Notes: generated by a model not told the origin, from the sequence alone. 64,000 nucleotides of DNA from Petunia secreta (GCA_029990175.1 JARKIP010000005.1:34791501-34855500), one strand, 5' to 3'; shown: positions 43,486-57,293, counted from the first letter of the stretch. Translations and numbers: made by a program.

Positions 43486-46400
43486 TCCTCCCCTTCTTGA
43501 GAAGATTTTGTCCTCGAAATCGAGCCGTCTTCAGACTCTGGTGCTTGGCCTACAATACAAGGAGTTAAGTCAGCAACACTAAAGATGCTTGATACATTAT
43601 ACTCACCTGGGAGTTCGATCACATATGCATTGCTGTTGATCTTGTTCAACACTTGAAACGGAATATCCCCTCTCGGAGCCAACTTCCATTTCCTTTGGTT
43701 TGGGAATCTTTCCTTCCTGAAGTAAATCTAAACCCAATCTCCTACTTCAATTCCAACCTTTTACGCCTCTTTTTTTCTTGGATGCCACCTTGGCATAAGC
43801 TTCCTCAAGATTTTTCTTCACTTTCGTAAGAAGCTCGAGCAAAGAAGTAGCTCGACGTGTACCTTTAACGTCAGTAACATCATCTCGACGAAATGGGTTA
43901 AATCAAGTGGAATTACAGTGTTAAAACCATACACACTTCAAATGAAATCATTCCAATCATTCGATGCACAGTACGGTTGCATGAAAATTCCATCACGGGC
44001 AAATGATTAGCCCAGTTTCTGGCCTTATCTTTGCTCATATCTCAAAGTACAGGTCCCAAGGTTTGGTTGACTACCTCGGTCTATCCATCAGTCTGAGGAT
44101 GTTGAGACGTCTAGAATAGTCATTTGGTGCCAAGGGCACCCCATAGACATTTCCAAAAATGATCCAAGAATGTAGAGTCTCGGTCACTCACAATAGTACG
44201 AGGCACACCATGCAATTTCAACACATTAGAAACAAACAAAGTTGCTGCATGCTGCGAATCATAACATTTTCCAAGCATTTAAATGAGCCGTTTTGGAAAA
44301 TCTGTTTACCACGACAAAGATGCTATCATGTCTGCTCCTCGACCTCGATTTAGCTTTCTTGCAATCCAAACAGGCTTTGCAAAGATTTTCCACATCTTTT
44401 CGCATCTTGGGCCAGTGAAACTACTGGGTTAAGATACCAAGAGTTTTATCGACACCGAAGTGTCCCATTAATCCCCCGAAGTGAGCTTCTCGAATAAAAA
44501 GCTCTCTCCACGATGACACGGGCACAAAAATTCTCCCATTCTTAAAGAGATAGCCATCGTGCCACTAATACTTCTCCATCCTACGGCAACTCAGAATAGC
44601 GTTAGGAGCGCGTTTCAGCTTGGAGTCATGTTTGTGCATTTTATTGATGCTTTCAAACCCCATTAATCTTGAAGTAAGAGTGGTTGTTAAGGTAAACTTC
44701 CTCGACAGCGCATCAACCATGACATATTCTTTACCCTTCGTGCAATGATTATATAGGAAAAGCTTTCAATGAATTCTAGCCACTTGGCATGTTGTCGGTT
44801 CAATTTCTCTTGGACTCGGAGATGTTTTAAAGATTTAAGATCAGTTCTACTCACAATTTCACCGGGTCATAGATAAGGTTTCCAATGAGCGAGTGCTCGA
44901 ACGAGGGCATATAATTCCTTGTCATACGTAGAGTAGTTCAAGGCTGCAGCCTTAAACTTTTCGCTGAAGTAAGCGATTGGATTCTTGCATAACCACTCAT
45001 CTGATCCCAACTCCGGACGCATCACATACAAGCTCGAACGCTTTGCCGATGTTAGGGAGTTGCAATAAAGGGGCAGAGCTTAGCCTCCATTTCAACTCTT
45101 GGGACTCCCCCCAGACAAATGGATGGTCTTTCTTTACCAGCTCGGTCAAAGGAGCTGCCACGGTTGTAAAGTCACGAACAAACCTTCGGTAAAAGCTAGC
45201 TAACCCATGGAAGCTACGCACTTGAGATACCGATGTTGGGGTCGGCCAATCTTTAATTGCTTCGACTTTGAATTCATAGACTTCAACACTATCCAAGAAA
45301 GACTACACACTCGACACAAAAGGCACACTTTTTGAAGTTATCATACAATTTCTCACTTCTAAGTGTATCAAGCACAAGCCTTAAGTGTTTAACATGTCCA
45401 TCCACAGATTTACCAAAACAAGTATGTCATCGAAATACACAACAACAAACTTATTTATAAACGGTTTAAGCACATGGTTGATTAATCGCATGAAAGTGCT
45501 CAGGGCGCTAGAGAGGCCAAATGGCATCACTAACTATTCATAGAGACCGAATTTGGTCTTGAATGCTGTTTTCCATTCATCATCGGTTTTATTCGGATTT
45601 GGTGGTAACTGGACCTAAGGTCTATCTTTGAAAAACAAGAAGAACTACTTAATTCATCAACCATATCATGTAACCGAGGGATAGGATGATGATACTTTAC
45701 AGTGATTTTATTGACTGCTCGGCAATCAACACATATTCACCATGTTCCATCTTTTTTTGGGATAAGGATAACAGGAACGGTGCACAGACTCAAGCTCTCT
45801 CTAACCTGTCCTTTGTTCAGCAACTCATCCACCTGTCGTTGGAGCTCTTTAGTGTCTTCGAGATTACACAGGTAGGATGGCTTGTTCCGAATTTGAGACC
45901 TCCAGATGAAATCAATTATGTGCTCGATTCCCCTTAACGGAGCAATCCACCTGGCATTTCCTCAGGGAACATGTCCTCAAAGTCCTACAAAACACTTTGT
46001 ACAGCACTAGGAAAAGGGTTATCCTAAGTGAAATCATCCTTAGAGTTCAAGAGGATACCCTTATGCATGAGGCAAATCATCAGCTTGCTTCTATCATTGC
46101 CTCGAAGGCACTCACCCGCTAGCGTAATTGCAGAAATTTTACCTGCGACGGGCGGTGTCTCTTTGTCCTCGACCACAATTTGTGACCCTACAGAAGACTT
46201 AGCTTGGGCCACTTCTTTCATCTCCTTTATTCGTTTATAGTCCTCACTAACTTGTTTTGGAGACAATTGTTTGAGAATAATGTTGTCCCCACCGAGCTTA
46301 GCAGTGTAAGTGTTGGATCATCCATTATGAAAAACCGACCTATCATACTGCCATGGTCGCCCTAACATCAAATGACAAGCTTGCATTAGAATCACATCGA

Positions 46401-46960
46401 ACATCATGTCATCTTGATAAATTCCCACTTTAAACTTGATCCACAATTGCTTGACATCCTTCAGTTTTCTCCATTCATTCAACTATTACAGATGAGGGTG
46501 TTTTAAGGTAGACAGTCCCAATTATGAAACCAAGGCTTCGCTCGCCATATTTGCACAATTACCCAAATCAATAATCATTGAACACACTCTCCCTCTCACC
46601 TAACACCTCGAATGGAAGAAATTTTCCCTTTGGTTGTCGTCTTCTTCCAAGTTCATAGTCCTCAAGTTCCTACGAACCACGAGAAAAGTTTTCAAATGGT
46701 CAGCTCCGGTAGCTTCCTGACTTTTACCATTTTCAGCTCGGTAAGTCTCCTCTCCGTTTTATTCTTTGGAGTCACTGGCGTGCTCATGGACCGTTCCATG
46801 TTTTAGCAAAACCATTACTTTGCGAGTCGAACTCTCTTTTGCCATGTGACAATAACTCCTGCATTTATGACACTGAATATTTGAAGCACTAGGAGTATTA
46901 AGTTGAGCTTTACCTCCCATCTCCTTGGAGTTATTATTAAACCCCAAAAAATTTACCCGG
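43486..46960 (-). pseudogene. Element H gag-pol remnant (decayed gypsy)
   Basis: Read leftwards: damaged zinc knuckle (CHKCRSYCHMAKES, last Cys lost) at about 46870; protease-like IIDLGNCAN (Gly-Ser lost) at about 46570; reverse transcriptase about 45900-45300 with a YFDD box; RNase H about 45100-44700; integrase about 44600-43950; and tail APRGDIPFQVL to TRSQAK at 43682-43383, the last part inside the LTR. Many stops and indels. The 5' part of gag is missing: homology ends near 46960. Same family as D/E, much older. Confidence 0.85.
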
Positions 46961-47898
46961 AAAGGCGAATATAAGTTGAATGGACTAACTCTTTTGGAGT
47001 TTTTAGAGTCGCCAGCCAATTTAAGCAAAAATAGGGAACCAAATAAGCAAATGCATGCAAAACTCCATTTTTTTGGAAAAGCAAGGTCTTTCAGAGATTC
47101 TAAGATAAGAGGTTTTGTTAATTTCGAAATAAAGTTTTTAAGGCACTTTCAAAATTCCATTAACAACGGTTAATCTGACAAGTTTCAAAATTAACTTGCA
47201 AGTGCTTTTCTAAAATTATCTGAGGATAATTAATTGAAATAAAACTTATTTGCGAAAATGATTTAACTTGCATACATTTATCTAAATGGCCCCAATTTGC
47301 AATAAATATAAATAGCAACTCCAGAAATAAAGGTTATGAAAATAAAGCAATAAATCAAACAATTGAATATTCATTCATAATATAAGCAAATAATTATTCC
47401 ACAAAGAATCAATTATTTTAATAGGGATTCCTATTAACATGAAAATTTCTAAGGTATGGGGAAAAGATAAGAAGTTTAAAAGATCCCGAAAAATGACTAA
47501 CTCGCGGGAGCCTTGAATTTTCTAAGTTTTCTAAAGTCTTGAAATCTTGAAAGCTTGAGCCCGAATTCGACCCCAAGTGACTCAAAGCCAATGACCCATC
47601 CCTATTTGTGAGTATTAGCCAAACTCGTTTACCAAGTTTCATGTCAAAAATAAAGAAAGAAAAGGATTAGCACACAATCATAGAGAATCCACAAAAAATT
47701 GCCTAGTGAATAAAAGATGAGTAGGAACCAAGCAGAATATGGTCGACTTTAACTTAAACCTTTTAAGCCAAACTTTACATAAAGAGTATGTATATCTCCT
47801 TGAGGATTTAAACTAGGAGCAGTTAAAGGATAAAAGTGAAAGCTTCAACTAGACCAAGCTCTAAATTATTAAGCTAAACTTTCATTCGCATTCTCAAA
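46961..47898 (+). other. AT-rich unassigned stretch
   Basis: No convincing gene or LTR boundary. It contains GGAGTTTTTAGAGTCGCC-like text that recalls the leader or LTR edge of other plant elements, then AT-rich low-complexity sequence. It lies between truncated H and the LTR of K and is probably older repeat debris. Confidence 0.4.
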
Positions 47899-48794
47899 TA
47901 TTATACTCTAAGCACCTCCTATGGACACTAGAGGAAGGGGGACTGAATAGTGTCCTTCAGTTTTCGCCGAAGAACCTGCCTCTTAATTCGCAAGAACCCT
48001 ATTCTTGAGCTTTTCCCTCCATGGAAAAACACAAAAAGAGAAGTAAACATCAATCTAAAAGACATAGTGTTTTTACGTGGAAAACTCCTTGCTCAAGGGA
48101 GAGAAACCACAATCCACACTCTTGGAGTTTGAAACCACTTCACTAACACAAAGAGCAAGTTTTAGATTACAAACTCTGTATCCTAAGGGCTACACTCTAG
48201 ATTCTAATCACTCAACAAAGCTAAACTCTAGCTTTACAAAGCAATCACTCAAAGTTCACCTATTAAAATGGCTTCTAACATAAGCAGATAGGTAATACAA
48301 TCAAAACATAAAAACAATGACAACTATAATGAATAACCTAAACTGATTTACTTCTTGTACTCTTAGTTCATTACTGGTTGTCTTTAACAGTTACGTCACT
48401 TTAAGAGTTATTGAATTCGCCTTGTGTTTGCTTTCATCTCTCGTGGTGAATAACTGAGATCAGATGCCTCAATTACTTCTTTTTATATGGGCTTTGAAAC
48501 CCTAGCAGTGTTTCACTAGGAAACCTTGAAAATATGGCAAGTCAAGATTTCACTATGATACTCTCCTTGTTCAGTACTAACTCTTGTCCACACTTAAATG
48601 AGACAGCCCCGGCACAACTTCTTTTAGCTGACTAGGATGCGTATAAGTTTATGCGCCACTACTCCTAGTTCTGCATGGATTTTTATTCCACAAAATATTT
48701 TTTCGATCAGTCGTGCCTTTCTCACCAAGGATTAAGTTCTTCTACAAATCACTAAGTCCTTCATTTGTCATTCTTCAAAATATCCAGCTCAACA
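47899..48794 (-). mobile_element. Element K 3' LTR
   Basis: 896 bp; on the minus strand TGTTGAGCTGG...GAGTATAATA, the end changed from AACA. The polypurine tract AAAAAGGGGGAATT (minus strand, about 48795-48808) adjoins it. Confidence 0.85.
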
Positions 48795-48806
48795 AATTCC
48801 CCCTTT

Positions 48807-49733
48807 TTGATGATGACAAACAAATATTGCCTAAGAACCTGTACATACAAACACCAAGACAAAAAATAAAAATACACTTTGAAGAATTTAAAATAGATGA
48901 GTTAAGTCACAAACATCCCAAACAACATTTCCTTCTTCCCCCTTTTGGCATCATCGAAAAGATTTGAAATCCTGCAAGAACAAATTAGTACAATCCAATC
49001 TAGAGCACAAGACAACAAGTCAACTAAGAACACTATGAATTATCCAAGGGCCTAACCAGAACCAGTAATTATACAAATAAAACCACAAAAACCAGAACAA
49101 GCAGTTCAAAATCAATAATCCAGGACCAAGGCACAACATTATGGCCCAATTCAATACTGACCAAAACACAAATTGTCTTAAATGTGCATCATAAAGGAAA
49201 GGTAGGGAAAAGTTTGGCCAGGGAATTGGGTAGACCGAGTTCAAAGTTTGAAGTGCGTGACAAGTGCTTCCAGGTTCTTGATGATGAAAAACAAATGTTG
49301 CCTAAGAGCCTGTACATACAAACACCAACATAGAAAAACAAATATACATTGTGAAAGAATTTAAAATAGATAATTTAGGTCACAAACATCCCAACAATAT
49401 TCATTTTGGCATCATCAAAAAGATTTGAAATCATACAAGAACAAGTTAGTACAGTCCAGACTACAGCACAAGGCAACAAGTTAACTAAGAACACAATGAA
49501 TAATCCAAGGGCCAAACCAGAACCAGTAATTATACAGATAAAACCACAAAAACATAAAGAAGCAGTTTAAAGTCAACAATCCAGGGCACAAAATTATGGC
49601 CAAATTAAATACAGACCAAAATACAAATTGTCTTAAATGTTCATCATAAAGTGAAGATGGGGAAAAAGTTCGGCCAGGTAATTAGGTAGACAGAGTTCAA
49701 AGTTTGAAGTGCTTGACAAATGCTTCTAGGGTT
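48807..49733 (-). repeat. Tandem duplication at the 3' end of K
   Basis: 48807-49277 and 49278-about 49733 are two copies of the same 455-471 bp unit, diverged by roughly 10 percent by eye. The unit covers the end of the extra ORF and the non-coding part before the LTR; copy 1 also has a second pyrimidine run (CTTCTTCCCCC) that may be a duplicated polypurine tract. Confidence 0.85.
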
Positions 49734-51781
49734 TTGGTAGTTTTGGCTCTCTCAACTACCAACTCAGCCTGATGCCTATTACACTCTATGGTCAAGGGAT
49801 CAATTTCTTGATCCTTCAACATTAACTGATTCTTCAGCTTCTCATTTTCCTCATCCAGCTCTAACAGATGTTGCTCCAGTTCCTTCACAGCCGCTACAGC
49901 TTCTATTGATCCAAACTCCCCACTCTCATTAATTTTCTCCATTTTAATCTGCATAGGATGTTTGGATGCTCTCTTCTCCTTGAAGAAGTCACGTCTTTAA
50001 AACATGCATACCAAACATCTGATGAAGAGTAGCCTTCTTCCCATATTTGAGATTCACCCCAAAGTGCTCAAATACCTGCTGCAGTATGTAGGAATGCACA
50101 AGAGAACGGCCCTTCTTGTCTGTGTCTTCAGTCCTCTTAATATGCCTTATGATCAGACCAGGTGGGTTAATGTTAACACCTCCACCCAGCGGATCCATGT
50201 ATGTCTGGTCCAATGCATAGGCCTCACTGTTCCTTTCACCTCTTGGTAACAGGAACCTGTGTACAAACACAAATAGTAGCTGATGGGCAGGTTCAATCTC
50301 TTATTTCTTCACCTTCTTTTCTTTCCTGAGTCTTGGATTACCAGAGAATATCTTGGTTACCTCTAGAGGAGTAACACCATCTGTTCTCTTGGGCCATTTC
50401 AGCTTCAAGTACCTGCAATGACCCTCAGCAGGTACCTCTAGGATCACACCTAACTCTTCTCTTCCAAATTCAATCTCAATACCTCCAACCTCAGAGTAAA
50501 CTCTCCTTCCAACTACACTGCATTTCACATAAAATTCTCTCACTTGTTTAGTAAACAAACATCTTCCCTCTTTAGAAAACAACTTGGTCCAACCCTATGC
50601 ATTCACCTTTTCCACCAAGGGTCTCATACTGGGCTATTCCCAATCACACCATACACTCCCATGCAGCACTTGATGCTTAGCAAAGAAGGCACCCCTGTCT
50701 ACATCTTCTCTTTTTCCTTTCTTCTTTTTAGTATCCTCAGAAGTTTCAGAATCTGAGTCATCTGGATCCACAAAGTGCCCATCCTCTGCACTGCTTTCTT
50801 TGTCATCAAGGGATTGTTTTCTCTTCTATGCCTCTTTGTTCACTCACCAGCTTACTTTTTCCTACAACTTTTCCCCTATTTATCAGCCTTTTTTTTTTCT
50901 TGTTTTGATTTTGTTTCATTCAAAAATACCACCTCCTCTTGTTCTTCCTCTTCTAGCTTCTCGTCTTCTTCTCCAAACTTTTTTTTACAGTTTTCTTTGA
51001 GATTTCCTCAGTGTCCCTCGACTCGACATTTTCTTTCACTCCCTCCTCTTTCTTTTCAGATTCAGAATCTGTCCTTTTTCAGTTTAGCATCATCGGTTGC
51101 CATGGGAACTGAAGAAGTAATAGGTTCTTTCTTAGATTCCTTGCCAACTTCAGCAGAGCTTGGCTCACCCCCAACTGGACCACTCACCTCTTCCCTTGTG
51201 CATTCTTTCTCTGAAGAGGCAACCTCTAAACTAGGTTTACTGGGTCTTTTAGAGATTCCACTACTTCTTTGCTATCTAACTTTTCATCCACAATTTTCAC
51301 AGCATCTAAGCTAGCTGCAACCACACTGGTGACATCTTCTTCTACCGTAGGTTCTAAGGATGGTCTTTCAATACTATCTTCCTTCTTTTCTACAGTCTTC
51401 CCCTATCCATTTCATTGCCTGACTCAACTATACTAACGGATTTTTCAATTATCTCATCCATTCCTGCTACTAATGTCTCTGTATTCAGTTTCCCAAGGCT
51501 TAAAATAGATTCAAAAACAATAGTACTAGCTTGAGTTAAGTCAGGTCTTACCTCTGCAGGTTGTGAATCACAGAACTTAGGTGGAATAGTCGGAGCTGTT
51601 GACTTAGGAATAGATTTCTTGGGTGCTTTCTTTCAACCCTTTCCATAAACTTTTCCCTTGCTTTTACAATTCTTTCTGCCAGAGTGGTGGAATTTGTTGT
51701 AGGTTTCTTTGAAGGTTTCTGAGGGATTTGGGTTTCTGGGGTCTTTGTAGGTGAAGTTGATGATGATTGAGCTTGAGACAT
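49697..51781 (-). pseudogene. Element K extra 3' ORF (SIRE envelope-like/accessory), broken
   Basis: Read leftwards from ATG 51781: a Ser/Thr/Pro/Lys-rich start, a long charged Glu/Lys/Ser region with stops, then a more conserved part at 50582-49989 (FTKQVREFYVKCSVVG, YALDQTYMDPLGGG) resembling the domain found in many plant LTR elements as a putative plant transposon protein, and a predicted coiled coil at 49900-49760 (LEQHLLELDEENEKLKNQ). SIRE-type copia elements commonly have such an ORF after pol, in the envelope position; its function is unsettled. Several stops and frameshifts make this copy non-functional. Confidence 0.65.
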
Positions 51782-52344
51782 TGTTGAAGATTTTGGGAGA
51801 TTTTGGAGAGAAGGGTTTTGTTTTCTGATGATTTGTGAAGGGAAAAGAATGGAAAAGTTTGTTATGAATGATATTGGGAAGAGTTTGTAATAATGGTGGA
51901 TAAAGCAAAACAGTTTTTGAGTGTTCGGGGAACCTTAAAATCAGACGATGTGACGGTTATGAAGGGATTTTCATTAATGCTTATATGTCAGGTGGGGTAA
52001 GTTTGAATTTCACATATGCAACTAATAAGGAGTGTGTCCAAGAATATGGGACTCTTCCACGTATAAGGAAATATTGTTATGCACGTCTAGAACAATTTGG
52101 TTTCAGTCACAAGTACTTAAGAAAATAGTCACATAGTCGTACCTGGACATGATATCTTGTTATGTTTGTGGTTCCTCCTATTACTTAGTAGGCTCTTCAG
52201 TGGGAACTCATTAGATATTACACTGTAGAGTTAGTTAACCATGTATACGTACAAAGTAAAATTTTAGCCTGGACTATAAAAACAATATTCACAAGCAGAA
52301 TAATAAATACTTAACTAGCCAAACCTTGGGGATCATGTGTTGGG
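51782..52344 (-). other. Spacer between K pol and extra ORF
   Basis: AT-rich, no gene visible; includes short pyrimidine runs only. Confidence 0.5.
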
Positions 52345-55300
52345 TCATCTATGTATTTTGGTCATCCCGAACTCCAACTTGTTCCTCTCAAATTGAACTT
52401 TGTTCAACGCCTTGGTGAAGATGTCAGCAATTTGATCTTCAATCCTGCATGAATTCATAGTAATTAGATCTTTTTCAACATTATCACTTAGAAAATGATG
52501 TCTAATATCAATGTGCTTGGTTCTCTTATGCTGGACTGGGTTCTTGGCAATATTCACAGTACTTGTACTGTCACAGAAAATAGGCACAACTCCACATTTG
52601 ATTCCGAAGTCCTCCAGTGTTTGTTTGATCCACAGCTTCTGAGAATAACAGGATGCAGCAGCAACATATTCTGCCTCAGTAATAGAGAGGGCTACAGAGT
52701 TCTGCTTCTTTGTAGCTCAAGAAACCCGACAAGGACCAAGGAAATGTGCCATTCCTGAAGTTCTCTTTCTATCTACTAGATGCCCTGCATAATTTTTATC
52801 CGCAAAATAAATTATCTCAAATTTACCACCCCCAGGGTACCATACACATAGGTCTTGAGTTCCTTCAAATATCTCAATATCCTCTTGACAGTAGATAGGT
52901 GAGACTCCTTGGGTTTTAATTGAAATCTAGCACAGAGTCCAACACTGTAAATAATATCAGGACGACTTGCAGTAAGACAGAGAAGGGACCCAATGATTCC
53001 TCTATACTTGGTATCATTTATGGAAGTACCGAGTTCATCCATGTCCAGCTTTGTTCCAGGAGCGATAGGAGTAGTCATTTCCTTAGCTCCTTACATGTCG
53101 AACTTCTTCAACAGCTCCTTGACATACTTCTGTTGATGGATCATGGTTCCTTCAGGAGTCTGTTTGATCTGCGACCCTAAAAAGAAATTTAGTTCTCCCA
53201 TTATGCTCATTTCGAACTGACTACCCATCAACTCAGGAAATCCCTTACACAAGTCTTCATCAGTGGCTCCAAATATGATATCATCAACATAAACTTGGAT
53301 CACCAATAAGTCCTCTCCTTTCTTTTTCAAGACCAGTGTGTTGTCAATTTTTCCTCTAGAAAAACCATTTTTGAGCAAAAAATCTCATAGCCTCTCATAC
53401 CAAGCTCTTGGTGCTTCTTTCAGACCATAGAGAGCCTTATCAAGTTTGTATGCATGATCAGAACAAACCACTGTTCAAAAGCCCAGGTGACAATACCACA
53501 TATACTTTCTCATTTAGATAGGTATTTAAGAATGCACTCATTACATCCATCTTATATAGTGTAAATTCCATAAATGTAAAAAATGCAATCAGCATTCTTA
53601 CGGCTTCCATCCTAGCTGCTGGTGCAAAAGTCTCATCATAGTCAATTCCTTCCTCTTGGCTGTAACCCTGAACTACCAACCTAGCTTTGTTCCTGGTAAC
53701 TATGCCATATTCATCCAATTTATTTTTGAACACCCATTTGGTTCCAATGATTGATCTGTCCTTAGGTCTTGGAACCAGATGCCACACCTTGCTCCTCTCG
53801 AATTAATGTAGCTCCTCCTGCATTGTTATTACCCAGTCTGGATCCTCAATAGCTTCCTTTACATTCTTTGGTTCCATAGAGGATAGGAAAGCAAACAACG
53901 CACAGAAGTTCTTCAAAGCAGACCTAGTCATAATCTCAGCATCCAACTCATATAACACATTTTCCAAAGGATGTGAGCTTTTATATTTCCACGGTCTTGG
54001 TTGTATTTGGTGGGAAGAACCTGTAGCTACATTTTGAGTAGGTCCTTCTTCCACTGTTGGTTCATTATTCTGGTCAGCCGTTCCCCCTGACATATTGACT
54101 CCTTGTTCCCCCCAAAGTCAATTCTCCATTTTCATCACCTTGCTCTTCCTTTCCTTCTGGATTCTCCAAGCTTTCAACAGGATTTTCTCGTGCAAGACCT
54201 ATAGCCTGATCATGTCTTTTTTTTTTCAGCAACTGCTTTGTCTGACTCATCGAACAGCAGATGCATGCTTTCCTCAACTGTCTGAGTTCTTTTGTTGAAC
54301 ACTTTATAAGCTTTACTCTAACTAGATTACCCCAGGAAGATTGCTTCATCACTTCTTGCATCAAATTTACCCAGAGCCTCCTTACCATTATTGTGTACAA
54401 AACACTGGCAACCAAATGGCCTCAAGCGAGCAATATTTAGCTTTCTTTCTCTGAGAAGTTCATAGGGGGTCTTGTTAAGAGTAGCTCTTATGGAACACCT
54501 GTTCAAAAAGTAATATCCTATGTTGACTACTTCAGCCCAGAAATTTCTTGCAAGACCACTTGATAACATGGTTCTTGCCATATCTTCCAAAGATCTGTTC
54601 TTCCTCTCTACAACTCCATTTTGCTATGGGTGCTGAGACGTTGTGATCAATACTGTATTTATTGTAGTACTCAGAGAACTTAGCACTTTCAAATTTTGTA
54701 CCATGATCTGATCTGATGCTTATCAATTGCAAGCTTAATCGTTTGTACACGATCCTAGCCCATATTTCAAAACTGTCAAATGCTTCATCTTTGGATGCTA
54801 GGAACTGAGTCAATGTATACCTCGAGTAATCATCAACTATCACGAATACGGACCACTTTACCCCTTTGCTTCTGGCTCTCATCGGTCTACATAAGTCTAT
54901 AAGAATTAGCTAGAGTGGTTTTGAAGTGCTCACCACTTTCTTTGACTTGAAGAATGATCTCACATTTCCCCCCCTAACACAAGTATCACACATCATAATT
55001 TTTTCAAACTTCTTTGTAGGTAGTCCACTAACCAGTTCCTTTGATGCTTGCTTGTTAAGCTGTGAAAGACTAGCACGCCCCAACCTTTGTGCCACAGTTG
55101 TGAATCGTTCTCTTGAACATTCAAACAAGTTAAATTGTTCTCTGGAAGTGATGCCAGTGATGCCTTGTAAACATTGTTCACTCTCTTTCCTTCCATGACC
55201 GCTTCTCCACTCTGTAGGTTCTTCACAATGCATCCCACATATGAAAGACTAACTTCATTTCCTCTGTCACATAGTTGAGAAATACTTAGTAGATTGTATC

Positions 55301-55617
55301 TGAGGCCATCAACACAATATACATTTTCAATAACATGATTCAAGGATCTCCCAACTTTTCCTATGCCAACAATCTGACCACTCTTTCCTCCCCCGAAGGC
55401 TACATTGCCTCCTTGAAACACTGCGAATGAGAGAAAATTTCTTCTGTCTCCTATTCAAGGATCTCCTAAACTTTCCTATGCCAACAATCTGACCGGCTAC
55501 ATTGCCTCCTTGAAACACTACGAATGAGAGAAAATTTCTTCTGCCTCCTATCATGTGCCATGAACACCCACTATCTAGAATCCAGCTTTGATTTTTCACT
55601 CTCACTCCAGCCTGCAA
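52345..55617 (-). pseudogene. Element K pol (copia: protease, integrase, RT, RNase H), decayed
   Basis: Read leftwards: protease box ILDSGCSWHM (about 55585), GAG-pre-integrase region (about 55420-54990, with CDTCVRG), integrase core (about 54900-54330; RSDHGTKFE and the ENV.ARTML-type tail), reverse transcriptase (53787-53100; KARLVVQGYSQ, FLN, VYVDDIIFGAT) and RNase H (53080-52345; SRPDIIYSV, ending in DSTSTVNIAKNP, DIRHHF, DIFTKAL). Order and motifs are typical Ty1/copia. Numerous frameshifts and stops. A roughly 100-bp tandem duplication at 55341-55553 repeats the region after the protease box. Confidence 0.88.
55341..55553 (-). repeat. Short tandem duplication in K pol
   Basis: 55341-55455 and 55456-55553 both read CAAGGATCTCC...TTCTTCTG(T/C)CTCCTAT; the second copy lacks about 20 bases present in the first. 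It duplicates the sequence just downstream of the protease box. Confidence 0.85.
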
Positions 55618-55623
55618 AACAAA

Positions 55624-56294
55624 TCAAGGGTTAGATTTAGGAACCCAGACAAGCTTGGGTTCCTTCTTATGAGAGAATGGATGAATTAAGTGCTTCTTAA
55701 CCCAATCAGGTAAGGCAAATTTTTTCTTTTTCGATTTAGCCTTGCTAATTTTTATGCAGTTTTCTTTCAAGTGACATGTGTTACCACAGCAGGTACAAAG
55801 CATGTTGCAAGGTAGACCTATATATTTGCTTTTGGGATTATAGAGAGGTAGTGGTATCCTATACCCTAAACCTTTCTTTCCTTGGACATAGTTTTCATGA
55901 ACCCAATTCATTTTCTCTGAAGATTTGTTCTACTTGGTTAATCTGGTGAGTTCATAGTTAGCCTTTTCTCTAAGAACTCTGTTCTTTTCAGTTTCCTGAC
56001 AAAGAATCTCATTTGTTCTTTTAAGCTCATTCTCGAGAAAATTATGAACCTCACTGATCACCTGCTTACCATTTGCATTTTTAATCTTATTTAGTTCAAG
56101 TTAGAGTTCTGAGATCTTAGAATTAGATACAAGAGTCTGTCCCTTTAAAGAAGCATTAATTTCTTCAAATTCAGCATTTGCTTCTTGAAGGTTCTTGCAT
56201 CTAGTTTTTAAGTTAAACAAACCATCAGGTAGTTTATTTTTCTCAGACTCTACCTTTTCATAGCACTCAATTAAGGTGGAAGTTATCACTATCA
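55624..56294 (-). pseudogene. Element K gag/pol linker with second zinc-knuckle-like motif
   Basis: A coiled-coil-prone stretch (KLKEKLRTYSPNN, CYEKVESEKNKL) leads to CTCCGNTCHLKENC at about 55810, a CCHC-like motif, then FALPDWVKKHL before the protease. This is the usual order upstream of a SIRE protease. Confidence 0.7.
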
Positions 56295-57293
56295 GATTGT
56301 TAGGTGAGTATGTACGTAATTTTTCTTTTAATTTAGAGAAATATATCTCAGCTGAGTGAGCCTCTTTCTCTCCATCAGTTGCCATGAGAGCAACTTCCTT
56401 CTTCTGACTATCTCTATTATAGAACTCCTTCAGTTTCTCCTAGATTTCCTTGGCGGATTTGCGATCCATCACCTTAGCTAGTACATCAAAATTCATTCCA
56501 TTCTTGAGATACAACATAGCTTTGGCGTTTGCTTGAAGCCAGTCCAAGTCTTGTGGGTCCAGTTCTTCTACCAGTTTTGGAATAAGGGATCCATTGGCAG
56601 CTCTCTTCATAGGGACATGAGGTCCTCGTTTTCGATCAACCAAAGGCTGTAGTCCATGGTCTGAAGAAATACTTTCATTTGTTTCCTCCATCTTTTATAA
56701 TTAATTCCATCAAACAAGAGAGGTTTTTCTTCTTTCTCTTATTTAAGGTGAACCAGCCACATCTGACTCTTCACCTGACAGTCCTGTCAACGCTAGAGAG
56801 GATTCATCCTCTGATTCCTTTTCTCCATCAGACTCACTATCAGTTGGTCCCCAGGTTGCATAAAAAGCTTCTTTCCTCTTCCTTCTTTCTGCTCTGAAGT
56901 TGGGTGGACGTCTGACTTTCCTTTTGTCCTTGTCGATGTCTTTGAAAGAATTCTTCTCCTTCTCCTTCGTGGCTCTATTTTTCATCCACTCAACTTCCAG
57001 CATTGGGCAATCCACAACCGCATGATCCTTCTTGAAGCATTTAAAGCACCCTGAGTAGTGTGGACTGTCAACTATGTTCTTTCTCTCAGCATTATCTTTG
57101 GTGTTTTTTTTAACCCCTTGAATTTACCCAAATTGAACTTCTATCTGAGAGCACTGACCATAGCTGCTTCAACTGATTGTAAGTCCACGTACTCTTCAGA
57201 TTGTCAGGTGAGTATGTATGCAAATTTTCTTTCAGTTCAAAGAGACATACCTCAGCTGAGTGAGCAGCTTCTTCTCTATTGGTTGCCATGAGA

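Noticed and set aside
46961..47898. A host gene in the AT-rich gap
   Set aside because: No open frame with conserved features, no exon-like pattern, and low-complexity sequence.
50775..51314. Plus-strand frame of 179 codons, rich in Phe and Ser
   Set aside because: Antisense of the charged Lys/Glu-rich part of the K extra ORF.
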